A DNA stretch of 64,000 nt from Sciscionella marina DSM 45152 (GTDB lineage Bacteria; Actinomycetota; Actinomycetes; Mycobacteriales; Pseudonocardiaceae). Below the pieces are notes generated by a model. It was given only the letters and a program-made list of their open reading frames with translations. It did not search any database and was not told where the DNA came from. Location: NCBI RefSeq assembly GCF_000379465.1, contig NZ_KB905465.1, forward strand, positions 124,001 to 188,000, in the 5' to 3' direction. Shown here one piece after another: positions 9,799 through 18,083 of this stretch. Within the stretch, counting starts at the first letter, position 1. Each line of letters starts with the position of its first letter. A program made the position numbers and the translations under genes.

Positions 9799-9825
9799 CT
9801 AAGTACTTATTGATTAACTACTTAG
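9799..9825. promoter_or_regulatory. Candidate MarR operator in divergent promoter
   Basis: The 126-bp gap between the hydrolase (-) and marR (+) holds a strikingly AT-rich block in otherwise GC-rich DNA. It contains the inverted repeat CTAAGTA (9799-9805) and TACTTAG (9819-9825), with the self-palindrome AAGTACTT at 9801-9808. Spacing and symmetry fit a dimeric winged-helix repressor. MarR proteins commonly bind such sites to repress themselves and a divergent gene. Confidence 0.6.
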
Positions 9826-9903
9826 CTAATGTAGCGAGGCTTCCGGTCGGGCGCAAACCGCCCTCGGACAGGCGGCCGGGACGGGACAGAGAGGATGTGC
9901 CGG

Positions 9904-10347
9904 ATGAGCGACCGAACAACGGCGGTGGACCAGCTCGCGAAGGCCGCGTACCGACTCAGCGCGGCCGATTCCCGGCTGCGCGGCCGGGCCACCCGCGTAC
10001 CCGGCGCGCTGTCCCTGGCACACGCACGCGCGCTGAAGAGCCTCGCCGAGCACGGCCCGATGACCGTCGGCAAGCTGGCCGCCCAGGTGGAAACCACCGG
10101 GGCCGCGGTGACCCAGCTGGTCACCGGGCTGGTCACCGCAGGATTCGTCACCAGAGAGCGCCTGCGGTCCGGGGACCGGCGCACCACCACCGTCGCACTC
10201 ACCGAGGCCGGGCTGGCCCGGCACCGGGAACGCGAACAGGTGGTCACCGAAGGGCTGACCGAACTGCTGCACGAGCTGGACGCGGACTCGATCGAGACGG
10301 CCGCGAACGTGCTCGATCAGCTCGCGGTCCTCTACGACCGGCTCTGA
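9904..10347 (+). CDS. MarR-family transcriptional regulator
   Basis: This is a 147-residue winged-helix regulator. The HTH (PMTVGKLAAQVETTGAAVTQ, about residues 50-70) is followed by the wing RLRSGDRRTTTVALTEAG, which contains the DR-x-R family signature. ATG 9904 has GAGAGG 9 nt upstream; ATG 9895 is in frame but overlaps the SD. It probably controls itself and the divergent hydrolase through the palindrome at 9799-9825, releasing DNA on binding a phenolic or related ligand. Its stop codon sits inside the first unit of a 17-bp tandem repeat. Confidence 0.88.
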   Translation: MSDRTTAVDQLAKAAYRLSAADSRLRGRATRVPGALSLAHARALKSLAEHGPMTVGKLAAQVETTGAAVTQLVTGLVTAGFVTRERLRSGDRRTTTVALTEAGLARHREREQVVTEGLTELLHELDADSIETAANVLDQLAVLYDRL

Positions 10348-10393
10348 ATCACGACCGGCTCTGAATCACGACCGGCTCTGAATCACGACCGGC
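10334..10393. repeat. 17-bp tandem repeat, 3.5 copies
   Basis: Three perfect copies of ACGACCGGCTCTGAATC start at 10334, 10351 and 10368, followed by a partial fourth. The first copy encodes the last residues and the stop codon of marR, so the array is a duplication of the gene end. It forms no strong hairpin. It may be a replication-slippage product and a variable-number locus between strains. Confidence 0.9.
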
Positions 10394-10544
10394 CCCTGCC
10401 CGCGCGGTTAGCACGACCGCCGGAAATCGGCCAGGAAACTCACCCTCGTGTCCGGGGAATCGTCCGGGCGAACTCGCGCTGAACCCCAGGAACACCACGT
10501 TCGGTGCAGAATGCGGTGACGGGCAGAGTGAGGGGAGCCACCAT

Positions 10545-11426
10545 ATGCCGCAGCCGAGCGAGAATGCCAGACCGGAAAACCGAATCGAAACGGTCGCCGA
10601 GCGCACCAGGGCGAAACTCGGCGAGCTTTCCCCGAGCGAACGCAAAGTCGGCCGGATACTGCTCGCCGCCTATCCCATCGCCGGCCTCGAAACGGTTTCC
10701 GAATTGGCCAAACGGGCCGGGGTGAGCGCGCCGACCGTGCTGCGATTCGCCGCACGCCTCGGATTCGGCAGCTATCCCGCCTTCCAGGACGCGCTGCACC
10801 GCGAGGTGCACGAGCTGCTCGGCGCGGGACCGCACCTGGCGCCGATCCCGGACTGCGACGGGCCCCAGCTCACCGAGGCGCACGGCCGCTATCAGGAGAC
10901 GATCACCGCGACGTTCAGTGCGCTGCCCGCCGCCGAGCTCGAACGCGCGGCCGAACTGCTCGCCGATCCCAGGCTGCGCGTGCACCTGCTCGCCGGCCGG
11001 TTCGGCACCTGCCTCGCCGACTACCTGTGGAACCAGTTGCTGCTGGTGCGCAAGGACGTGCTGCTCATCCCGGAGAACGAGCCCTACCGCACGAGCACCC
11101 TGCTCGATCTGGGCCGCCGGGACACGCTGATCGTGTTCGACTTCCGCCGCTACGACACCGCGATCGTGGACTACGCGCGCCGGGCCCAGGCGGGCGGCGC
11201 GCACATCGTGCTGTGCACCGATCCCCGGATGTCCCCCGCCGCCGAGGTGGCCGAGGTCGTGCTCTCCGCCCGGATCGAGGGACTGACCCCGTTCGATTCG
11301 CTCGTGCCCGCCTGCGCGGTGGTCGAAGTGCTCACCGCCGCGGTCGCCGAACGCATCGGCAATCCCGCACGCGCCAGGCTGCACCGGATCGAAGCGATGC
11401 GCGCGTTCACTGAACCGACCGGTTGA
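10545..11426 (+). CDS. RpiR/MurR-family transcriptional regulator with SIS domain
   Basis: This is a 293-residue protein. The N-terminal HTH_6 domain (LSPSERKVGRILLA through VSELAKRAGVSAPTVLRFA, about residues 25-75) is the classical RpiR DNA-binding motif. A C-terminal SIS phospho-sugar-binding domain follows (about 125-265). It likely senses a phosphosugar or a related catabolite. GGGGAG lies upstream of ATG 10545. Its 3' end overlaps the convergent MFS gene by 20 bp. Targets cannot be read from the sequence. Confidence 0.85.
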   Translation: MPQPSENARPENRIETVAERTRAKLGELSPSERKVGRILLAAYPIAGLETVSELAKRAGVSAPTVLRFAARLGFGSYPAFQDALHREVHELLGAGPHLAPIPDCDGPQLTEAHGRYQETITATFSALPAAELERAAELLADPRLRVHLLAGRFGTCLADYLWNQLLLVRKDVLLIPENEPYRTSTLLDLGRRDTLIVFDFRRYDTAIVDYARRAQAGGAHIVLCTDPRMSPAAEVAEVVLSARIEGLTPFDSLVPACAVVEVLTAAVAERIGNPARARLHRIEAMRAFTEPTG

Positions 11427-12807
11427 TCCCGCCGCGCAGCTGCCGCGAGAACACGGCCGTGACCAGCAGTACCGCGCCGATTCCCGCGACCACGTACCCC
11501 AGCACATGCATGCCCTCGGTCGGTGTCCTGCCGGTCTGGGCGAGTTCGATCACCGCGGCCGCGATGTTCGCGCCGATGTACTGCGAGGTGCGGTAGAGCC
11601 CGGAAGCCGCGCCCGCTTGCTCGGCCGGCGCGGCCGCGTACACCGCCGACTGGTTGCCGATGGAGTTGAAGCCGTTCGGCAGGCCGAGTACCGCGGCCAC
11701 CCCGAACAACAGCGCGAGCGGGGTGTCCCTGGCGACGAGGGCGAGCAGGCAGGCACCGGCCAGCAGCCCGGTGGAACCGATCACCAGCAGCGGCCGGATC
11801 CCGTTCCGGCGCTGCATGCGCGAGGCGATGGTGACCACGACGACGCCGAGCGCGGCGAGCGGGAGCATGACGAGTCCGGCGAGCCCGGTGTCCAGTCCAC
11901 GGCCCGATTCGAGCCAGGAGGGCATCCCGTAGAAGATCAGATAGAAGGCCACGTAGGTCAGCGCGGTGCGAGCATAGGTCGCGCGCAGGCTGGGATCGGT
12001 GAGCAGCCGCAGATCCAGGAACGGCCGGGCGGCGGCGCGTTCGCGGACGAAGAGCACGACACCGAGCAGCACCGTGATCGGCAACAGGTACCACTGCGGA
12101 GTTTCCGCGAGCGAGAGCAGGAACAGCATCAGCGCCGACATCGTCGCGGTGAACAGCACCAGGCCGGAACCGTCCACAGTGGACAGCTTGCGCAACACCC
12201 CGCTGCGCTGCTCGTCGGCGGGCAGATAACGCACCGCGAAGAACACGGCGACCGCGATGAGCGGCAGGTTCACCAGGAAGATCGACTGCCAGCCCGCGAA
12301 CTGTACGAGCAGGCCGCCCAGTGGCGGGCCGAGCGCGACCGCGACCTGACCGGCGATCGCGAGCACCCCGATGCCACCGACCGCATTGCCGATTCCATGC
12401 CGGTCGGCGTAGGCCCGGATCATCGCGATCCCCGCCGGATACGGCGCCGCCGTCCCGATGCCGAGCAGCACCCGCAGGGCGATGAGCACCCCGATGTTCG
12501 GCGCGAACGGGGCGAGCACCGAGCTGATCGCCACGATGGCCAGTCCGCCGAAGAACACCTTGCGCGGGCCCAGAATGTCCGCGAGCCTGCCCATCAGCGG
12601 AGCCCCGACCGCGGTCGCCAGGTAGAGCCCGGAGATCAGCCAGGAAACCGAGGCGCCCGCGTGGAACGAGGAACGGATACCGACCAGCGCGACCGCGATC
12701 ATCGAGGAGTTCAGTGCCTGCAGCAGGGTGCCGAACGCGATCGGCACCACCAGCTTGGCGGGGACCTTCGGTGCGCGCGCCGCGTCCTGGCGCGCGTTCG
12801 ATCGCAT
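11407..12807 (-). CDS. MFS drug-efflux-type transporter (DHA2-like, 14 TMS)
   Basis: This is a 466-residue integral membrane protein with about 14 hydrophobic segments. The loop motif GRLADILGPRKVFFGG after TM2 is the MFS motif A. ATG 12807 is favoured because GAAGGAAAG is at SD distance; the longer frame to 12846 adds a charged extension without a site. The DHA2 family exports drugs and dyes by proton antiport. The 3' end overlaps rpiR by 20 bp on the opposite strand. A divergent gene upstream encodes a second, unrelated efflux MFS. Confidence 0.85.
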   Translation of the reverse strand: MRSNARQDAARAPKVPAKLVVPIAFGTLLQALNSSMIAVALVGIRSSFHAGASVSWLISGLYLATAVGAPLMGRLADILGPRKVFFGGLAIVAISSVLAPFAPNIGVLIALRVLLGIGTAAPYPAGIAMIRAYADRHGIGNAVGGIGVLAIAGQVAVALGPPLGGLLVQFAGWQSIFLVNLPLIAVAVFFAVRYLPADEQRSGVLRKLSTVDGSGLVLFTATMSALMLFLLSLAETPQWYLLPITVLLGVVLFVRERAAARPFLDLRLLTDPSLRATYARTALTYVAFYLIFYGMPSWLESGRGLDTGLAGLVMLPLAALGVVVVTIASRMQRRNGIRPLLVIGSTGLLAGACLLALVARDTPLALLFGVAAVLGLPNGFNSIGNQSAVYAAAPAEQAGAASGLYRTSQYIGANIAAAVIELAQTGRTPTEGMHVLGYVVAGIGAVLLVTAVFSRQLRGGINRSVQ

Positions 12808-12945
12808 CGGTGTCACTTTCCTTCGTCTTGACTCATTGCTGAGCATGGCTCACTAATGTGTGCCGGCGCAAATCGGAATACTCCGGACACGAGCGGTGGT
12901 TATGCTCGTCTGGGTCCGATGTATGGCGATACGAAAAGGACGAAC

Positions 12946-14163
12946 GTGACAGCCACCCAGGCTATCGACCAGACCAGAAACCACCCGCTCCGCACCAGAA
13001 TCAGGTTCGCCTTGATCCTCGGCGCGCTCACCGCATTCGCGCCGCTCTCGATCGACATGTACCTGCCCGCACTTCCCGCACTGCGTAACGAGTTTCACAG
13101 TTCCGAATCGCTCGTGCAGCTCACCCTCACCGCCTGTGTCGTCGGTCTCGGCGTCGGCCAGCTGATCGCCGGTCCGCTCTCCGATTCGCTCGGCAGGCGC
13201 CGCCCGCTGCTGGTCGGGCTCGGCATCTACGCGCTCGCCTCACTCGCCTGCGCGTTCGCCCCTTCGGTCCCCGCGCTCATCGGTCTGCGGCTGGTGCAGG
13301 CGCTCGCCGGGTCGGCCGGGCTGGTGATCGCCCGTGCCGTGGTGCGCGATCTGTTCTCCGGCAAGGCGATGGCCAAGTTCTTCTCCATGCTCATGCTCGT
13401 CAATGGGCTCGCCCCGATCCTGGCCCCGGTGCTCGGCGGTCAGCTGCTGCGGGTCACCACCTGGCGCGGGGTGTTCGTGGTGCTCACCGTCGTCGGGGTG
13501 CTGCTGCTCGCGACCACCGTGTTCACCCTCCCGGAAACCCTGCCGCACGAACGGCGCGGTGCCGGGAAGGTGAGCGCGACCCTGCGTACCTATCTGCGCC
13601 TGGTCACCGACCGCGGCCTGCTCTCCTGCGTGCTCGTCGCAGGCATCTCGTTCGGCGCGCTGTTCACCTACGTGAGCAGTTCCTCGTTCGTCCTGCAGTC
13701 CGGATACCACCTGAGCCCCCAGCAGTTCAGCTTCGTGTTCGGCGCGAACTCCATCGGCATCGTGTTGTTCGGCCAGCTCAACGGCAGGCTGGTCGGCCGC
13801 TTCTCGCCCCGGGCCCTGCTCGGCGCCGGGCTCGGGATCTCCGCGGTGGCCGGGCTGCTGCTCGTGCTCGCCGTGCTGTTCGGCGCCGGGCTGGCCGTGG
13901 TGCTCGTGCCGATGTGGGTATCGGTCTCCTCGGTCGGGATGATCATGCCCAACGCGAGCACGCTGGCGCTGTCCGATTACCCGGATTCGGCGGGCTCGGC
14001 CTCCGCGCTGCTCGGTTTCGGGCAGTTCCTCATCGGTGGGGTCACCGCCCCGATCATCGGTCTCGGCGGCGCGAACCCACTCCCGATGGCCGGGTCCATC
14101 TGCGGTTTCGCCCTGATCGCACTGCTCGTATACCACACCATGGTCAAGCCGGCCACGCGCTGA
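12946..14163 (+). CDS. Bcr/CflA-family multidrug MFS transporter
   Basis: This is a 405-residue protein with 12 transmembrane segments. The motif SIDMYLPALPALRNEF in TM1 and GPLSDSLGRRRPLL after TM2 are hallmarks of the Bcr/CflA drug:H+ antiporters. Translation is placed at GTG 12946 because AAAAGGA ends 5 nt upstream; ATG 12919 lacks a site. It diverges from the DHA2-like efflux gene. The substrate could be sulfonamide, bicyclomycin or chloramphenicol-like, as for family members, but the sequence does not decide this. Confidence 0.87.
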   Translation: MTATQAIDQTRNHPLRTRIRFALILGALTAFAPLSIDMYLPALPALRNEFHSSESLVQLTLTACVVGLGVGQLIAGPLSDSLGRRRPLLVGLGIYALASLACAFAPSVPALIGLRLVQALAGSAGLVIARAVVRDLFSGKAMAKFFSMLMLVNGLAPILAPVLGGQLLRVTTWRGVFVVLTVVGVLLLATTVFTLPETLPHERRGAGKVSATLRTYLRLVTDRGLLSCVLVAGISFGALFTYVSSSSFVLQSGYHLSPQQFSFVFGANSIGIVLFGQLNGRLVGRFSPRALLGAGLGISAVAGLLLVLAVLFGAGLAVVLVPMWVSVSSVGMIMPNASTLALSDYPDSAGSASALLGFGQFLIGGVTAPIIGLGGANPLPMAGSICGFALIALLVYHTMVKPATR

Positions 14164-14165
14164 TC

Positions 14166-14191
14166 ATTCGACGGCTGAATTCGACGGCTGA
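14166..14191. repeat. 13-bp tandem duplication
   Basis: Two perfect copies of ATTCGACGGCTGA lie directly after the stop codon of the Bcr/CflA gene. They are a small slippage duplication comparable to the 17-bp array after marR. No regulatory role is evident. Confidence 0.85.
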
Positions 14192-14234
14192 AATTCGAGG
14201 GCGCAGCACCGAGTCACTGTGTACAGTCCCGCCC

Positions 14235-14807
14235 ATGCTCGAACTGGCGCTCGATGAGGACATCCGGCTCACCTCACTGGAACCGTGGCAGGCGGCGGAA
14301 TTCGCCGAGTTCATCGCCACGCACCGGGAACACCTGGGCCGGTGGCTGCCGTGGGCGAACACGATCACCGATACCGAGGGTGCCCGGGCCTGGCTGGCCG
14401 ATTACGCCGAGAAACAGCGCGCCGATTCCGCCCGCGTCTACGCACTGCGCGACCGGGGAACCATGCTCGGCGGGGCGGTGTTCCGGGTGTTCAGCGCCGA
14501 ACTGGGATTCTGCGAACTGGGCGTGTGGCTCGCCCCGCACGCCCAGGGGCGCGGGCTCATCACCCGGACCGCGATCGCGATGATCGACTGGGCGGTCACG
14601 GTGCGCGGCATCGCACGGGTGGAATGGCGCTCCGTCTCCGCCAATGAGCGCAGTATCGCGGTTGCCGGGCGGCTCGGCATGCACCGCGACGGGGTGCTGC
14701 GCGAGGCGGTTCCGCGCGACGGTCAGCGCCTGGACATCGAGGTGTGGTCGCTGCTCGGGCACGAATGGCCGGCCATGCGCGCCAAGCTCATCGGCCGCTG
14801 TAGCTGA
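14235..14807 (+). CDS. GNAT acetyltransferase, RimJ/RimL type
   Basis: This is a 190-residue protein with the RimJ/RimL layout: an N-terminal RLTSLEPWQAAEFAEF segment, a WLPWA motif, the acetyl-CoA-binding block GVWLAPHAQGRGLIT (Q/R-x-x-G-x-G/A, about 95-110) and a C-terminal RLGMHRDGVLRE. Such enzymes N-acetylate ribosomal proteins or small molecules. ATG 14235 begins the conserved domain. The 3' end overlaps the convergent MFS gene by 20 bp. Confidence 0.85.
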   Translation: MLELALDEDIRLTSLEPWQAAEFAEFIATHREHLGRWLPWANTITDTEGARAWLADYAEKQRADSARVYALRDRGTMLGGAVFRVFSAELGFCELGVWLAPHAQGRGLITRTAIAMIDWAVTVRGIARVEWRSVSANERSIAVAGRLGMHRDGVLREAVPRDGQRLDIEVWSLLGHEWPAMRAKLIGRCS

Positions 14808-16131
14808 TCGATTCGAGGCTGCGCCCGGTCGTGCGCGGCCCGAGCACGGCAACATCCACGATCACCAGCACCATCGCGGCGACGATCACCGCGAACAGCG
14901 AGGCCGATCCCGCCAGGTCGAGCACCGGGACCAGCAGGAACGGCATCGCCGCATTGGTGAGCCTGCTGATCGAGTAGGCGCTTCCGGCTGCCGTGGCCCG
15001 CACCGAGGTCGGGAAGATCTCGACCTCGTAGGCGTGGTACGCATTGGAGAAGACGTTCGAGGAAAGCGTGTAGCAGAACCCGAACACTGCGATGAGCACC
15101 GCGCTCGTGGTGAAACCGAAGGCGAGCCCGAACGCGATCATCGCCAGCGCGCCACCGCACACCAGCCACTTGCGCTCACCGCGTTCCATGATCGGCACCG
15201 AGAGCAGCGAACCGACCGGATAGCCGAGGTAGGACAGCGCCGTATAGGTCAGCGTCGAGGTGACCTCGAATCCCTTCTGCTGCAACACGAGCGGCACCAT
15301 CGTGCCGAACCCGTAGTAGCCGACCGTCTGGAACACGTGGAAAATCCACAGCATCACGGTCCGCTTGCGCCACTGCCCCGCGAACAGCTGGCGCAGCGAG
15401 AGCCGCTCGCGTTCGGGTTCGAGCTCCACCGGTTCCCTGGCCCTGTCCCCGGCCAGCCGCTCGAACCGCCTGGTCGCCTCGTCCGCTTCCGCTTGCCTGC
15501 CAACGGATTCCAGCCAGCGCGGCGATTCCGGGAGGGTGCGGCGCAGGAACCAGATCAGCACCGCGCCCACTGCGCCCGCGCCGAGCAGCCAGCGCCAGCC
15601 TGCGATACCGAGCGGTGCGGCGGGAGCCAGCGCCATACCGGCGAACCCGGCGACCGGCATACCGCAGAAGCCGACCGTGAAAGCCAGTGCCACGAACCGG
15701 CCGCGTACCGCCGAGGGCAGCAGATCCGCCAGATAGACCGCGCCGAGCGGAAGTTCCGCGCCGATCCCGACCCCGGCGAGGAACCGCGCCACGATCAGCA
15801 GCTCCACCGAATTCGAGAACGCACCGAGCAGCGAGAACACCGAGTACACCGCGAGGGTGGCCAGGAACGCCGTCCGCCGCCCGATCCGGTCCGCGACCCG
15901 GGACATGATCAGCGCGCCGAAGAACGAGCCGACATAGACCGAGGCCAGGAGCAGCTTCTTCGCCGTGGCACTGCCACCGAGCTCCTCGGTGAGCGTCACG
16001 GCGAGAATCCCGGAGAGGAAGGACTCATAGAGATCGAAGAAGAAACCGATCCCGATGACCATCGTCGCCTTGCGGTGCAAGGCCGTTATCGGGAGCGCGT
16101 TCAGCCGCGCCGCAACCGAGAAATCCGCCAC
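14788..16131 (-). CDS. MFS transporter, sugar-porter / metabolite:H+ symporter type
   Basis: This is a roughly 447-residue membrane protein with 12 TMS. Motif A (SRVADRIGRRTAFL) follows TM2, the sugar-porter motif PESPRWLESVGR lies at the central loop, and a long hydrophilic stretch follows. EIFPTSVRATAAG after TM10 is the conserved PET/ExFPTxxRAxG signature. It probably imports a small acid or sugar. GTG 16131 has a weak GGACGGA upstream; TTG 16143 is an alternative. The upstream 180 bp is shared with a divergent acetyltransferase. Confidence 0.85.
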   Translation of the reverse strand: MADFSVAARLNALPITALHRKATMVIGIGFFFDLYESFLSGILAVTLTEELGGSATAKKLLLASVYVGSFFGALIMSRVADRIGRRTAFLATLAVYSVFSLLGAFSNSVELLIVARFLAGVGIGAELPLGAVYLADLLPSAVRGRFVALAFTVGFCGMPVAGFAGMALAPAAPLGIAGWRWLLGAGAVGAVLIWFLRRTLPESPRWLESVGRQAEADEATRRFERLAGDRAREPVELEPERERLSLRQLFAGQWRKRTVMLWIFHVFQTVGYYGFGTMVPLVLQQKGFEVTSTLTYTALSYLGYPVGSLLSVPIMERGERKWLVCGGALAMIAFGLAFGFTTSAVLIAVFGFCYTLSSNVFSNAYHAYEVEIFPTSVRATAAGSAYSISRLTNAAMPFLLVPVLDLAGSASLFAVIVAAMVLVIVDVAVLGPRTTGRSLESISYSGR

Positions 16132-16312
16132 GTGTCCGTCCAACCATTGACCGACAGCCGCCTACCGCGGCCAGTTCGACTTCGGCATGCTAACCGGTTG
16201 CCCGGAGCCGGAGAGCCCCGGCTGGCACACTTCCCGCTCAGTGGGAAGCCGGAAATTCTGTCCTCACCGAAGACATCTGGCCCACCCGGCGGCGCCGTCC
16301 TAGACTCGCCGG

Positions 16313-16759
16313 ATGACCGCGATCCGAGCCGCGCGCGTCGGCGATGCCGAGGAACTGTCCACAGTGGCCAGGGACGCCTACGCGCACTACGCGGACCGGA
16401 TGGGCAAGGAACCGGCGCCGATGCGGGAGGACTACCTGGCCGCCATCGAAACCGGCGGGGTCTGGGTGGCCGAAGACGACCGGGCACTCCTCGGCCTGCT
16501 CGTGCTCAAGTTCGAGCCGGATCATCTGCTCCTGGACAACATCGCGGTATCCCGCGAGGTACGCGGCACCGGGCTCGGCGCCCGGCTGCTGGCGTTCACC
16601 GAGGAACGGGCGCGCGAGCACGGCCTTCCGGAAATCCGGCTCTACACCAACGAAGCCATGACCGAGAACCTGAGTTACTACCCGCGGCACGGCTATGTGG
16701 AGACACACCGTGGCGTCCAGAACGGCTACCGCCGGGTGTTCTTCTCCAAGCACCTGTAG
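16313..16759 (+). CDS. GNAT-family N-acetyltransferase
   Basis: This is a 148-residue single-domain acetyltransferase. The acetyl-CoA pyrophosphate loop is VRGTGLGARLL (about 84-94), preceded by the beta4 strand LLLDNIAV. The C-terminus YPRHGYVETHR is the usual GNAT final strand. A TAGACT box lies 8 bp before the ATG with no SD, which suggests a leaderless mRNA. The SMP-30-like gene follows 36 bp downstream. The acceptor substrate is unknown. Confidence 0.85.
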   Translation: MTAIRAARVGDAEELSTVARDAYAHYADRMGKEPAPMREDYLAAIETGGVWVAEDDRALLGLLVLKFEPDHLLLDNIAVSREVRGTGLGARLLAFTEERAREHGLPEIRLYTNEAMTENLSYYPRHGYVETHRGVQNGYRRVFFSKHL

Positions 16760-16795
16760 CCGCCGCAACCGAGCCGAGGATGAGGACGAGAAACC

Positions 16796-17659
16796 ATGGT
16801 CGAGTATCTGCCCCCGCCCCGCACCCTGCTCAGCGGACTGGCCATGGTCGAGTCCGCCCGGTGGCACGACGGCCGGTTGTGGTTCGCCCACTGGGGTGTC
16901 GGCGAGGTCGTCGCCGTGGACATGGACGGCAATGCCGAGGTGATGGCCGCGGGCCCGCCGAGGATGGGGTGGTCGCTCGACTGGTTGCCCGACGGGCGCC
17001 TGGTCACGACCGGACCGGAGGTGACCCGCCGGGAACCGGACGGGACACCGGTGACGCACTGTGAACAGGGCGGCAACGAGATCGTGCTCGATCCGCGGGG
17101 ACACATGTACGTCAACGGTTTCGATTTCGATTTCCTCGGCGGCGGGGCACCGGAGCCGGGCTGGATCAACCTCGTCGCGGCCGACGGGTCCTACCGGCAG
17201 GTGGCCGACGGCATCGAGTTCCCCAACGGGATGGTGGTGACCCCGGACGGTTCCACCCTGGTCGTGGCCGAGTCGTTCGCCGGGCGGCTCAGCGCGTTCG
17301 ACATCCGGGAGGACGGCGCGCTCACCGGCCGCCGGGTATGGGCGCAGGATCTGGGCCCGGACGGCATCTGCGTCGACGCCGAATCGGCGATCTGGACGCA
17401 GACCGCCGACACCGCCGCACACGCCGGTGATCCGGACGCTCCCGCCGGAGCGTGCGTCCGGGTGCTCGACGGCGGCAGGATCACCCACCGCATCGAAACC
17501 GAACTGCCCTGCTTCGCGGTCACCCTCGGCGGGCCGGAGGGACGCCACCTGTTCCTGCTCTGCAACGAATTCGAGGGGGTCGACCAGCTGCAGGCGGTAC
17601 AGTCGCGGCGCTCCGCCCGGATTCTCGTGACCGAGGCGCCGGTGCCCGGGGCGAACTGA
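16796..17659 (+). CDS. SMP-30/gluconolactonase-like beta-propeller hydrolase
   Basis: This is a 287-residue protein matching the SMP-30/Gnl/LRE family, six-bladed propellers with a divalent metal at the centre that hydrolyse lactones. Visible metal-site candidates are the Glu in MVESARWHDGRLW (about 19), the Asn in EFPNGMVVTPDG (about 143) and the Asp in LGPDGICVDAE (about 190). GAGGATGAGGA precedes ATG 16796. It is probably co-transcribed with the acetyltransferase upstream. The substrate lactone is unknown. Confidence 0.85.
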   Translation: MVEYLPPPRTLLSGLAMVESARWHDGRLWFAHWGVGEVVAVDMDGNAEVMAAGPPRMGWSLDWLPDGRLVTTGPEVTRREPDGTPVTHCEQGGNEIVLDPRGHMYVNGFDFDFLGGGAPEPGWINLVAADGSYRQVADGIEFPNGMVVTPDGSTLVVAESFAGRLSAFDIREDGALTGRRVWAQDLGPDGICVDAESAIWTQTADTAAHAGDPDAPAGACVRVLDGGRITHRIETELPCFAVTLGGPEGRHLFLLCNEFEGVDQLQAVQSRRSARILVTEAPVPGAN

Positions 17660-17675
17660 GTCCGGCGCGGCGCGC

Positions 17676-18029
17676 TCAGTTCTCGAGCCGAACGGTGACC
17701 GTCACCTTTCCCGATTCGTCGCGGTGCGCGATCGCGTGACCGTCGCGTACGGCGCCGTCCAGCTCGAGCGAGATCGGCCCGCCCGGATCGGTGAAGTTGC
17801 GCCACCAGTTCTTCGTATCCGGCATCCGGACCCCGATCCGGACCGTGTCTCCGTGCCGCCGGTATCCCACCGGGGTGCTGAACTTCCGGCCCGAGCGCCT
17901 GCCGGTGTAGGTGACGACGGCGATGCGCCTGCCGACCAGTTTTCCCCACCGCGGGGACGAGTGCAGTGCACCGACCCGTGCGTTGAACCACTCGACGGCA
18001 CGTTCGATCGGTGGTGCTACGGAGCGCAT
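17676..18029 (-). CDS. DUF385/Ddn-like deazaflavin-type small reductase
   Basis: This is a 117-residue protein with the split-beta-barrel signature TYTGRRSGRKFSTPVGY, typical of the actinobacterial nitroreductase or F420-dependent quinone reductase family (DUF385, Ddn-like). GGAGG lies 4 nt before ATG 18029. Members use F420H2 to reduce nitro compounds or quinones. Cofactor use here is inferred only from family. It lies downstream of the ferredoxin-reductase-like gene on the same strand with 54 bp between them, so both could share a transcript. Confidence 0.75.
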   Translation of the reverse strand: MRSVAPPIERAVEWFNARVGALHSSPRWGKLVGRRIAVVTYTGRRSGRKFSTPVGYRRHGDTVRIGVRMPDTKNWWRNFTDPGGPISLELDGAVRDGHAIAHRDESGKVTVTVRLEN

Positions 18030-18083
18030 GGAACCTCCAGGGCAGAGTGATCGGGAACCGGCACGCCTACGGCGTAGCCGGGG

